Assembly: GCA_016235165.1 (NCBI GenBank) | Contig: JACRLX010000002.1 | Span: 124,001 to 188,000, forward strand | Direction: 5' to 3' | Length of the DNA: 64,000 bases | Source: Rhodocyclales bacterium | GTDB taxonomy: Bacteria; Pseudomonadota; Gammaproteobacteria; Burkholderiales; Rhodocyclaceae | In this document: one piece after another, positions 42,519 to 50,500 of the stretch | How the letters are laid out: the number at the start of each line of letters is the position of its first letter | How positions within the stretch are numbered: the first letter of the stretch is position 1 | Notes under the pieces: generated by a model | What the model saw: only the letters and a program-made list of their open reading frames with translations | Databases searched by the model: none | What the model was told of the DNA's origin: nothing | Position numbers and translations under genes: made by a program

Positions 42519-45185
42519 TCAGGGTAGTCCGCTGTTGCAGACATCGGTGATCATCCAGTCCTTGCCGTTCGTCGTGGAGTTGGTGGTAACCGCGGTATAA
42601 GGGCCGGGGTAATCACCGGTCATGCCATTGATGCGATTTCCGGCGGCCTTGTTGGCCGACCCGCAATCGCCGAGTGACCAACTTCCGCTGGTGGCGAAAG
42701 TGCGGATCTTGAGCTTGGCTTCGAGATAGTAGGGCGGATTGGTGTAATGATGAGACATGCCACTCAGATTGACCTCCTTGCTGCTGCCTACCCCTTGCCC
42801 GGCTTCCTCGCCGACATCGTTGAGATTGACCAGCAGCGAACGATTCTTCCAGCCGTGGGGCACGGCGATGTGGCACCAGGTACACTGGATCGAACCTACC
42901 TTGGTCTTGTGGTAATCATGCAGATTGCCCTTGCCGCCGCCGGAAAATCCGCTCGAACTGGTCGGGTTGTGGCAGCGCATGCACAAGGTCGTGGTGGCAT
43001 CGGTGACATCGTTGTTCCACGCCCCTTTCAGGAGGAAGGGATTGCCCGAGCCATGCGGTCCCCAGGGCGAGCCCTGGCCCAGGCTTTGGTTGGCGCCGGA
43101 GGGAATCACCGTCCCGCTCGCCGTGGCGGTGCCGTGGCAATCGCTGCAATACATGGTCTTGGTTCCGACATCCCGGAAGGGATGGTTGAAGGCGCTCGAC
43201 GCCGTGATGTTGCGCTTGGTGGCCGTCCTGCCGGTAGCCCGCATTACCGGATGCCAGGAGCGGTGATTGCCGGCGTTGTAGCCCGCCGAACCGCCGTCGT
43301 TTCCCAGGCTCAGCGGCTCGTCGGCGTGGCTTGCCGGCGCCTGGAACTCCTTGGCCTGATCGGTGTATTGCGTCAGCCCGTTCTGGCCAATTGAAGTCCC
43401 TGTGGACGGCGGGGTGGTTCCGTAAGCGTAGGAGGAATGGCACTTCAGGCAGACCTGGTACTCGCGGGTCACGTAGGCCTTGGTATCCGGCGTAGACGTA
43501 TTGGGTACGAAATCCGCTCCCGGATCGCCGCGCCGCACCGTGAAATTTGACGCCCGTACATGAAATGAATTGTCGTTGTAGGTCGGTTCCACACCCCAGC
43601 TGCCCCGCAACACCCCCGAAGCGACGTTGGTGTGCCCGCTCGCGGTATCGGTGTGCGGGTGAGTCCCTTCATTGTCCGGTGCCTTGGTGATGTCGCCGGG
43701 AAAAGCCGCGGTCCCGAAGAAAAGCCGGAACTTCACCACCCGGTGCGGGTTGTGGCAGTCGGTGCATTCGACATGGCGATTGGCGAGCTTGGATACCTGT
43801 TCCACGAAATCCGCGCCGCATTTATTGGTGGTACCGGTACAGTCCGAGCCGGATGTTCCTGCTCCGCCCGAATAGCCGTCGGTGAAGTTTCCACCGATAT
43901 CATGAACTTCGGCACCGGTGATAGGCATCCGGTAGGCCAGCTGGAAATCGTCGCGAATGTTGGGCACCGTGGTCGTCGGCGTAATGATGGCATTGGCGCC
44001 GTCGCGATGGCATTGGTAACAGGTTTCCTCCAGGGTCGAAGTCGTACCGTCCCCCCCGGCCCGTGTCAGGCGACGGGCTCCCTGCACCGTATGGGTATCG
44101 TGGCAGTTCAGGCAGGACACCTTCCACACCGGCATGCCGCGAGGGAATTCGCGCGTGTCGGCCGGCGTTTGCAGATAGGTCTGGGTCGCGACGGCACTGT
44201 TGGCGTGGGCCGAATAGGCCCAGGACTTGCTGTTGCCCTGCATGCCCTTGTCGTGGCAGGCAAGGCAGATGATGTCGTTGCCGTCGCTATAGGTGTCGGT
44301 AGGCTGGGCGAACTGGAAGCGCGGACGACGCAGGAACTTGGCGTTGCGCTCCTTGTTGATATCCGCCTGATCCGTGGCGTCGTTGGTCAGCGTGCTTTCC
44401 TTGATGTGCGGATCATGGCAGGTGGTGCATTGGATCTGGCCCGTGCCGCCACCCGAGCCCTGGGTATTTTCGAGCGGGAGCACCGGCCGCGTCGACGAGG
44501 ACCCATACAGTCCGGTGCCGGCGGTCGCGCTGCCGAGGCCGCTGCCCTGACCTGGCAGCCTGGGTCCGACCAGGGGATGCGAGGTATTGATCGTCAGGCT
44601 GCCGCCCATGATTCTCTGTTGCGAATCCGGCCTTCTAAGCTCGCCGTCCCGATCGGAAAGCGTGCTGTCATAGGTGATCGAAATCGGATGGTCGTTGGAA
44701 AGATTGCTCCCCAGGCGACGTGTGTATCCCGTGGTAGCGCCATCGCCAGGCGGCATGACCGTTCCGGTCGAACCGGTTACCGAAATTGCGCTGCCCAGGC
44801 CCGACCCCGGCGCATTCACGACATTGCCCAAGGCAATGGTGCCGTCGTGGCAGGAAAGGCAAAGCTTGGAACTGCCCAGCGGCTGACCGCTCCAGCCAAT
44901 CTGCGCGCTCCTGGCGTCGAGCGATTCCGAGGAATACGGGGTATAGGACGCGCCGGAACTGGCCCGGTTCCAGAGCGGCGATACCGTCGCCGTATTGGCG
45001 CCGTGCGGCGTGTGGCAGAACACGCAGATTTGCGACTCGGTATCCGCCTTGGTCGACCCGGGCCCGGATGCGGAAAGATTGTGCTTGGTGTCCTTGATCC
45101 TGGACTGCCGCGCCGCTTCCACCGCCGGATTCGGGATAGCGAGCAGAGACACGACCAGCGTCGCGATCATCCAGCATCTACTCAT
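42519..45185 (-). CDS. 11-haem c-type cytochrome with OmcE-like N terminus
   Basis: The 888-residue exported protein has eleven haem sites in order: CVFCH, CLSCH, CTTCH, CLACH, CLNCH, CYQCH, CTDCH, CLKCH, CSDCH, CMRCH and CTWCH. The first part repeats the OmcE-like pattern: TKHNLSASG, ICVFCHTPHGANT, PLWNRA, LCLSCHDGT, SNDHPIS and CTTCHDPH. The remainder is a long multihaem extension. Signal peptide WMIATLVVSLLAIPNPAVEA. ATG 45185 overlaps the propeller-lipoprotein stop by 8 bases, so the two are translated together. Extracellular or outer-surface electron transfer is inferred; it may cap, anchor or branch filaments made by the tetrahaem relatives. Confidence 0.93.
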   Translation of the reverse strand: MSRCWMIATLVVSLLAIPNPAVEAARQSRIKDTKHNLSASGPGSTKADTESQICVFCHTPHGANTATVSPLWNRASSGASYTPYSSESLDARSAQIGWSGQPLGSSKLCLSCHDGTIALGNVVNAPGSGLGSAISVTGSTGTVMPPGDGATTGYTRRLGSNLSNDHPISITYDSTLSDRDGELRRPDSQQRIMGGSLTINTSHPLVGPRLPGQGSGLGSATAGTGLYGSSSTRPVLPLENTQGSGGGTGQIQCTTCHDPHIKESTLTNDATDQADINKERNAKFLRRPRFQFAQPTDTYSDGNDIICLACHDKGMQGNSKSWAYSAHANSAVATQTYLQTPADTREFPRGMPVWKVSCLNCHDTHTVQGARRLTRAGGDGTTSTLEETCYQCHRDGANAIITPTTTVPNIRDDFQLAYRMPITGAEVHDIGGNFTDGYSGGAGTSGSDCTGTTNKCGADFVEQVSKLANRHVECTDCHNPHRVVKFRLFFGTAAFPGDITKAPDNEGTHPHTDTASGHTNVASGVLRGSWGVEPTYNDNSFHVRASNFTVRRGDPGADFVPNTSTPDTKAYVTREYQVCLKCHSSYAYGTTPPSTGTSIGQNGLTQYTDQAKEFQAPASHADEPLSLGNDGGSAGYNAGNHRSWHPVMRATGRTATKRNITASSAFNHPFRDVGTKTMYCSDCHGTATASGTVIPSGANQSLGQGSPWGPHGSGNPFLLKGAWNNDVTDATTTLCMRCHNPTSSSGFSGGGKGNLHDYHKTKVGSIQCTWCHIAVPHGWKNRSLLVNLNDVGEEAGQGVGSSKEVNLSGMSHHYTNPPYYLEAKLKIRTFATSGSWSLGDCGSANKAAGNRINGMTGDYPGPYTAVTTNSTTNGKDWMITDVCNSGLP

Positions 45186-46266
45186 TCTCCGCTCCGCCTC
45201 CAAGGAACTGGAATACGGATACGCGACTGTTAAGCGTATCTGCCACGAACACGCGGTTGCGACCATCGACCCAGGCCGCCGACGGCAGATGAAACTGCCC
45301 CGGCTCGCTGCCGACACCACCGATCGCCATCAGGTAATTCCCCCGGCGGTCAAATACCAATAGATGGTCGTAATACGATTCCACGACATACAAATTGCCT
45401 TCCCCGTCAACGGCAACGCCCTTCGGGCGCACCATGTTGCCGACGTACATGCCTAGCGCTCCTACCGTAGCAAGATGCGCGCCGGTCTTGGAAGACAGCA
45501 CCTGAACCCGCGCGTTCATCGTATCGGCAACGTACAGCTTGCCACCGTGCACCGCAAGATAGGTGGGGTAATTGAACTCGCCCGGTCCGTCCCCCCGCGC
45601 CCCCCAGACATCGAGCAGATTTCCGTCCGGGTCGAACAGCTTGATCTGGTGGTCCGCCGTATCCACAACAAATATCCGCTGGGTTTCCTGTTCATAGGCG
45701 ATGCCGGTCGGCCGTGTCAGGTGACCGCGACCGATCGGACCGACGGAATCGCCCTTGGCATTCAGGCGGGCAACCAGGGCCAGCTCACTGTCGGTAACCA
45801 GTACCACGCCATTTTGGCCAATCGCGACACCGACCGGGCTGACGAATTTGCGGCCTCCATCTGCCTGCTGCCAGGTCTCAAGAGTCGCGCCGCGCTCGTC
45901 GAAAACGAATACCGAAGCATTCCCCCGATCAGCCACAAGGATTCGCCCCGCGCCATCGACCGCCCCTGCCTGAGGCCGGTATATCTCCCTGGGCGGCTCC
46001 TCGCCCTTGATGAACTCAAGGAACCTGGCCACATAGTCAAGCGGACCGGTGCGACGGGATTCGGGATCATCAATGTTACGGTCGCCGTACAGATGCCCCA
46101 GGTAAAGATATCTAGGAACTTCCCCATCGTCCTCGTTGGGGAAAACCAGGCGCTTGGCGTGCGTGGCATCGACATCCAGGGTGAACACCGGCTTCTCGCC
46201 AACGCCTGCACATCCCGCAAGCCCAAGGACGAGCAATACCGCCAGGAAGAGTGACTTGGTATCCAT
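45178..46266 (-). CDS. NHL-repeat beta-propeller lipoprotein
   Basis: The 362-residue product has a lipobox (LAVLLVLGLAGC) and NHL blades: GAGRILVADRGNASVFVFD, VSPVGVAIGQNGVVLVTDS, RPTGIAYEQETQRIFVVDT, NYPTYLAVHGGKLYVADT, RPKGVAVDGEGNLYVVES and HLPSAAWVDGRNRVFVADT, six in total. No haem. Start overlaps the previous stop (TGATG). Pairing with an OmcE-like cytochrome gene recurs at 55182-57186. NHL propellers bind proteins or ligands, so assembly or docking of the cytochrome is inferred. Confidence 0.9.
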   Translation of the reverse strand: MDTKSLFLAVLLVLGLAGCAGVGEKPVFTLDVDATHAKRLVFPNEDDGEVPRYLYLGHLYGDRNIDDPESRRTGPLDYVARFLEFIKGEEPPREIYRPQAGAVDGAGRILVADRGNASVFVFDERGATLETWQQADGGRKFVSPVGVAIGQNGVVLVTDSELALVARLNAKGDSVGPIGRGHLTRPTGIAYEQETQRIFVVDTADHQIKLFDPDGNLLDVWGARGDGPGEFNYPTYLAVHGGKLYVADTMNARVQVLSSKTGAHLATVGALGMYVGNMVRPKGVAVDGEGNLYVVESYYDHLLVFDRRGNYLMAIGGVGSEPGQFHLPSAAWVDGRNRVFVADTLNSRVSVFQFLGGGAENE

Positions 46267-47213
46267 CAGGGCAGGCGGCGCTGAATTCGAAACACGGAAA
46301 TAAAGCGTTTGGCTGGATCGGCGACATGCATGATGCCATTGGAAACGAAAATCTGCTGCGGTGAAACCAGGTCGAGTTGTACCGGAAACATGGTCTCCAG
46401 CCCTCCCTCGTTGACTCTCGATATGCTGCGATCGAAGGCGTCCAGCAGGTAGATTTCCCCGCGATCGACAACGAGATCGACGGCTTGCCGAAGCGACCCG
46501 CGACTCAGACGACGAACCAGCTTACCGTCACGGAACTCATTTACGCAGGCGCACCGGTTGTCGGCCAGCAGCACGGCACCATCATGCAAGGCGACCGGAC
46601 CGGCGGCATCGATTTCCAGGATATCAAGCGCGATCCGCCCGCCCGGCTCGATACGGTCAATCACCCTGTGTACGATATCGACGGCATACACCCGACCCGT
46701 GGCCCCCTCGACCACGAAATCGAGGTAGCGGCTGGTCGGCAGGCGCGCATGCAAGGCAGGCAAGCTGACTCCATGCAAGGACAGACGACGGATCTCGGCA
46801 CCCAAGGGATCCAGCACGTGCAGCGTACCGTCCTGTCCGGCTCGCAGCCTGGTGCCCGATGCGATCCTTAGCCCGGGAACGGCGGCCATCAATCCCGTGC
46901 CGCGCTCAAGCCGAAATACCCTCCCGTAGCCCGCATCGGCGATGAACAAGCTTCCCAGGACCGTTACCACGCCTTCCGGCGCGAGGAACGATAACGATGT
47001 TTCGTTGCCGCCAGGGAGCGGCATGCCGGTCGGATCGATCCTGTCGGTAAGCACCCCGCCGGAAAAGCCATGGAGTGGCTCAAGCCATGTCGTCGCTTCC
47101 TTTTTATGGCGTACCGCGTCACCACAAGCGGCCGCGGCAAGTCCCGCAACCAGCGCCATGGCGCGTCGGACAAAACGCCGGCGACTACCAGCGACCAGGG
47201 CCACCGGTCTCAT
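46266..47213 (-). CDS. Second propeller-like lipoprotein
   Basis: The 315-residue product has a lipobox-like AMALVAGLAAAAC after an Arg-rich n-region and blades with divergent NHL pattern: FLAPEGVVTVLGSLFIADAG, LHVLDPLGAEIRRLSLHG, DFVVEGATGRVYAVDIVH, VDLVVDRGEIYLLDAFDR and VSPQQIFVSNGIMHVADPA. ATG 47213 overlaps the trihaem gene upstream by 29 bases. Position next to the NHL lipoprotein suggests a paired scaffold. Less regular than its neighbour, so propeller assignment is moderate. Confidence 0.78.
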   Translation of the reverse strand: MRPVALVAGSRRRFVRRAMALVAGLAAAACGDAVRHKKEATTWLEPLHGFSGGVLTDRIDPTGMPLPGGNETSLSFLAPEGVVTVLGSLFIADAGYGRVFRLERGTGLMAAVPGLRIASGTRLRAGQDGTLHVLDPLGAEIRRLSLHGVSLPALHARLPTSRYLDFVVEGATGRVYAVDIVHRVIDRIEPGGRIALDILEIDAAGPVALHDGAVLLADNRCACVNEFRDGKLVRRLSRGSLRQAVDLVVDRGEIYLLDAFDRSISRVNEGGLETMFPVQLDLVSPQQIFVSNGIMHVADPAKRFISVFRIQRRLP

Positions 47214-47565
47214 GTCCGCCAAAAATTCCGGTAGGCAAGCCGCGCTTGCCCGAATGGCACAGATCGCATCGATCCGGTGCCCATGCGATATCGCCGTTGT
47301 GGCAGGCACCGCAAAACCGCCCCTCGACGATGTCCGCCATCTTGAAGTCATTGCTGCCAACGCGCATCTTGAAACCGAGCTCGGCGTGACATACCTTGCA
47401 ACGGAAGCGTATCCGATGAAACCAGTGAGGGAATATTACGGGCCGCACGCCTTCTTTTTCCGCGCGCCGGTTCAGCACTACGTCAGCATACTCGGCCACC
47501 GCCTGGGGGACGCATAGACCGATCAGCGCCAAGGCCACCAACCAGCCGGAGACAAGATGTCGCAT
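47185..47565 (-). CDS. Small trihaem cytochrome, c7-like (type A)
   Basis: The 126-residue exported protein has CKVCH, CGACH and CDLCH, preceded by distal His residues in FPHWFHRIRF. It is a close relative of 50037-50447, sharing FPHWFHR, FRCKVCHA and CGACHNG. Signal peptide SGWLVALALIGLCVPQAVA. ATG overlaps the upstream TGA (TGATG). Periplasmic electron carrier to the outer-membrane complex is inferred. Confidence 0.92.
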   Translation of the reverse strand: MRHLVSGWLVALALIGLCVPQAVAEYADVVLNRRAEKEGVRPVIFPHWFHRIRFRCKVCHAELGFKMRVGSNDFKMADIVEGRFCGACHNGDIAWAPDRCDLCHSGKRGLPTGIFGGHETGGPGRW

Positions 47566-48149
47566 CACTTGGGAGGAACCGCCCCCGCCGGAATGGCGAT
47601 CGGCAGCGATGGCTTGGGCGCCTGGCCGGGCCGCGCCACGCTATGGCAGCGAAAACACTCCGTCAACGGGAAGGAAACGGCGCCATGGCAAACACCGCAC
47701 TGCTCTCCTTCGAGAATTTTCAGCATGGAAAACTTCGTGGCGCCGGTTTCCGCCTTGAACAGATGGTCGTGGCAATTCACGCAATCCAGCCACAAGGTGT
47801 GTTGCCGGTGAGGGAAACGGACAATCGGCATGCCCCCCTTCAGGTTCAGCAACACATCGGAATCGTAGACCCTGATCTTCGTGTCTGGCCGAATGCTCGC
47901 CCGTGGGTTGATTTCCCCTTTCTCCAAAGCCTGAACCCACCTGACCATGTTGCCGGCGGTATCCGGTATCAGCTTCGAGAGGGCCGCGGCCGGTTCCTGC
48001 AACTGCTTGATCGCCGGGCTGCGCGGATCGTGGATGCCGTCCTTGTTCAGCGGCGTCCAGTCCTCGGCCAATGTCACCGAACCCAGGCAAATGAGGCAGG
48101 CGGCTATTGCCGCCCGCAGGGAATCAGCCGGGAATATAAATACCCGCAT
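47565..48149 (-). CDS. Trihaem cytochrome, c7-like (type B)
   Basis: The 194-residue exported protein has CVNCH, CGVCH and CFRCH in its C-terminal half with distal His in FPHRQHTLWLDCVNCH, the same type as 19087-19761 and the C-terminal part of 49034-50026. The N-terminal half (DWTPLNKDGIHDPRSPAIKQ) has no haem motif. ATG 48149 overlaps the upstream coiled-coil gene by 26 bases. Periplasmic carrier, paired with the type A gene that follows. Confidence 0.92.
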   Translation of the reverse strand: MRVFIFPADSLRAAIAACLICLGSVTLAEDWTPLNKDGIHDPRSPAIKQLQEPAAALSKLIPDTAGNMVRWVQALEKGEINPRASIRPDTKIRVYDSDVLLNLKGGMPIVRFPHRQHTLWLDCVNCHDHLFKAETGATKFSMLKILEGEQCGVCHGAVSFPLTECFRCHSVARPGQAPKPSLPIAIPAGAVPPK

Positions 48150-49020
48150 TCCGGATGGCGCGGACCAACTCCGAAGTGGATTCCTCGAGCAGCTTGACTG
48201 CCTCGTCGTAAGCCTTGCGAGTGGCCGCCTCGTCGGCCTTCTGCCGCAAGACCTGCCCCTTCGAAAGATAGGACTGAATCATGTCTCCACTGGCTTTCTT
48301 GTCATCGACAAGAACTTTGATCAACATCTGGTGGGTATTGTTCCGGTCGATTTCGTAGTGATATTCCTCTTCCTTGCTGGCAAAGTTCAAGGAACGAACC
48401 AGGGTATCACCACTGCGCAACGTGGTCAGGCCGGCCTTGGCGACAAGGTATCCCCGATCGATCTCGGCCTTGGCATCGCCAAACTTTCGCTGCTTGGCCA
48501 TTTCACCGGAAGCGGCGATCGATTTTTCAATTTGCGCCACGGTGTCATTGAGCCCTTTCGCCGATTTCTCGCCGGAGACTCTCTTGTAGGCACCGAGCAG
48601 GGCTTGCACGCTCTCAAGTCGCAGCAGGTAATCGTTCTCGAGCTTTTTCGCGGTTACTTCTTCCGGAGCGGCAAATCGCACCGCGTCGAAGAAGGCCGAA
48701 CGGGACTCGGCCAACAAGGCCGAGGCCTTTTCGAGATTATCCTGCTCCAACGCCTGGCGCGCCGCGCGGTATAGTTCGCGCGCCTTTTCGCGCCGCTGCA
48801 TGGCTTCCGGTGCCTTGCTGGAGTCGATCTGCCTCGCGGCCGATGAGGTTTCGAGAAGCTTGCCAACCGATTCAATGTTGAACGTCAGTTGCGATTTGTC
48901 GATCTTGTTTCCCGCCAAACGGGACGCAGCGCTTTCGGTTGCCGAACCTTGCGGTGGCGTCTGGGCAAATGCCACGCCACAGGCCAAAAGAAAGAAAACT
49001 GATTGGTACGACTTTTTCAT
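48124..49020 (-). CDS. Periplasmic helical/coiled-coil protein, unknown
   Basis: The 298-residue product has a signal peptide (SYQSVFFLLACGVAFAQ) and an almost wholly helical mature part rich in Ala, Glu and Lys, with TPR-like pieces (RREKARELYRAARQALEQDN, LEKASALLAESRSAFFDAVR). No haem or enzyme motif. It lies inside the cytochrome operon between two trihaem genes, 13 bases after one and overlapping the next. A periplasmic spacer or chaperone for cytochromes is inferred. Confidence 0.75.
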   Translation of the reverse strand: MKKSYQSVFFLLACGVAFAQTPPQGSATESAASRLAGNKIDKSQLTFNIESVGKLLETSSAARQIDSSKAPEAMQRREKARELYRAARQALEQDNLEKASALLAESRSAFFDAVRFAAPEEVTAKKLENDYLLRLESVQALLGAYKRVSGEKSAKGLNDTVAQIEKSIAASGEMAKQRKFGDAKAEIDRGYLVAKAGLTTLRSGDTLVRSLNFASKEEEYHYEIDRNNTHQMLIKVLVDDKKASGDMIQSYLSKGQVLRQKADEAATRKAYDEAVKLLEESTSELVRAIRNAGIYIPG

Positions 49021-49033
49021 TGCGTCACCCCTG

Positions 49034-50026
49034 TTACTTTGCCGCCGCGGTGGCGGCCTGGACCGGACGAACGTCCTTCTTCTTCGAATGGCAGAGCCTG
49101 CATTCCGAGACCGGAAACGCCACCTTTCCGTGGCAGACCCCACACTTCTCGCCGAGCAGGATTGCAGCCATGCTGATCGCATTGGCACCTTTTTGCGGAA
49201 CAAAAATGCCAGGGTGGCAATTCGAGCAGTCAAGCCACTCCGTGTGTTGCTTATGTGGGTAAACCACGTCAGGCATGGAACCCTTGACCTCGCGAACAAT
49301 GTTCAGGTCAATGACCACCGGCGTGGCATTCGGATCGTTGCGATCCCAGCGCGGATTGATCTTGTGCTCCTCGATGGCCTTCACCCAGTTGATGCGATTG
49401 CCGGCCAGGCTCTTGGGCAATGGGCCGTAAGCCGCGAGAGGCGCCATGAGCGCCAGGGTGCCATCATTGGCAGGGTCGTGAATGCCGTCTTCGACGGGTG
49501 GCGGATTGCGTTTGCCAACCGGCTTGAGCAGACGATTGAAGGAGTTGATGTCGGCCGCCGATGCCCCGGAGGTGTTCGAGGATACATCGACCGGACGCGC
49601 TGGCTGCGCTGCCGGCGGCTCGGCCGAAGCAGCGGTCGTGGCAGCAGGCGCAGCGGGCACCGAAGCAGTGGCCGGCTTTGCGGCAGCGCTGGCCGGCTTT
49701 GCCACGGCAGGCGCCGTCTTGACCGCAGCCAGCATGTAATCCACTGCTGCCCTCACATCCGCGTCGGGTGCGTCGAGGTTTCCACCTTTCGGTGGCATTC
49801 CCTTTGCCGTGCCTTTCAGTGCGCTGGCATACAGTTTGGCGACACCACCCGCCATGCGCGGCTGCCAATCTCCCGCGTTGCCATATTTGGGTGCACCGGC
49901 GATTCCGACGGCATGACATACGCCGCAGGTCTTCGTATACAAATCCTTGCCCGCATCGGCTGCCCAGGCGCCCGATACGAGCGAAAAACCGGCCAGGGAG
50001 GCGATGACAATACGTTGAATGCTCAT
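49034..50026 (-). CDS. Tetrahaem fusion: monohaem cytochrome c plus trihaem type B domain
   Basis: The 330-residue exported protein joins a class I cytochrome (KTCGVCHAVGIAGAP, with MPPKGGNLDAPDADVRAAVD) to an Ala/Pro-rich linker (~105-150) and a C-terminal trihaem domain with CSNCH, CGVCH and CRLCH. AGGAGG lies 4-9 bases before ATG 50026. The N-terminal domain resembles the separate protein at 57329-57703, and the C-terminal domain that at 47565-48149. It follows the type A trihaem gene by 10 bases. Confidence 0.92.
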   Translation of the reverse strand: MSIQRIVIASLAGFSLVSGAWAADAGKDLYTKTCGVCHAVGIAGAPKYGNAGDWQPRMAGGVAKLYASALKGTAKGMPPKGGNLDAPDADVRAAVDYMLAAVKTAPAVAKPASAAAKPATASVPAAPAATTAASAEPPAAQPARPVDVSSNTSGASAADINSFNRLLKPVGKRNPPPVEDGIHDPANDGTLALMAPLAAYGPLPKSLAGNRINWVKAIEEHKINPRWDRNDPNATPVVIDLNIVREVKGSMPDVVYPHKQHTEWLDCSNCHPGIFVPQKGANAISMAAILLGEKCGVCHGKVAFPVSECRLCHSKKKDVRPVQAATAAAK

Positions 50027-50036
50027 GGTCACCTCC

Positions 50037-50447
50037 TCACTTCTTCTGCAGCGTCGCCGGAGCGAGCTTCTGGACAGTACTTTCGTGAACCTGTGTCGAT
50101 GTACCCGGTTTCGCCGAGTGACACAGATTGCAGTTTTCGACGGACCACGCCAGTTCCCCGTTGTGGCACGCACCGCAATACTGTCCATCGATGATCTTTA
50201 CCATGTTTATCTCATTGCCACCTGCCTTGAACTTGAACCCAAGGTCTGCATGGCAAACCTTGCAGCGAAAGCGGACGCGGTGAAACCAATGCGGGAAAAT
50301 GGCCGGGCGCATCCCCGCCGCATCCGAATAGTTGTTGATCACGATGTCGCCATACTCGGCGCGAGCCTCATCGATCTGTACGGTCGATCCGATCGCAAGC
50401 CCGATCACAGCCAGCAACAATCGCTGCCAAAGGTATTTACGAAACAT
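50037..50447 (-). CDS. Small trihaem cytochrome, c7-like (type A)
   Basis: The 136-residue exported protein has CKVCH, CGACH and CNLCH, with His in FPHWFHRVRF. Signal peptide LWQRLLLAVIGLAIGSTVQ. Its sequence is close to 47185-47565, indicating gene duplication. AAAGG precedes ATG 50447. First of nine tightly packed genes ending with the 11-haem cytochrome. Confidence 0.92.
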   Translation of the reverse strand: MFRKYLWQRLLLAVIGLAIGSTVQIDEARAEYGDIVINNYSDAAGMRPAIFPHWFHRVRFRCKVCHADLGFKFKAGGNEINMVKIIDGQYCGACHNGELAWSVENCNLCHSAKPGTSTQVHESTVQKLAPATLQKK

Positions 50448-50500
50448 GGTTTTCCTTTACACCTGAACGATTCCGCATTCTATCTGCGCAAAAAAACTGC

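Noticed and set aside
43632-45233. 533-codon plus-strand open frame
   Set aside because: Antisense to the 11-haem cytochrome, where eleven CxxCH sites confirm the minus-strand frame.
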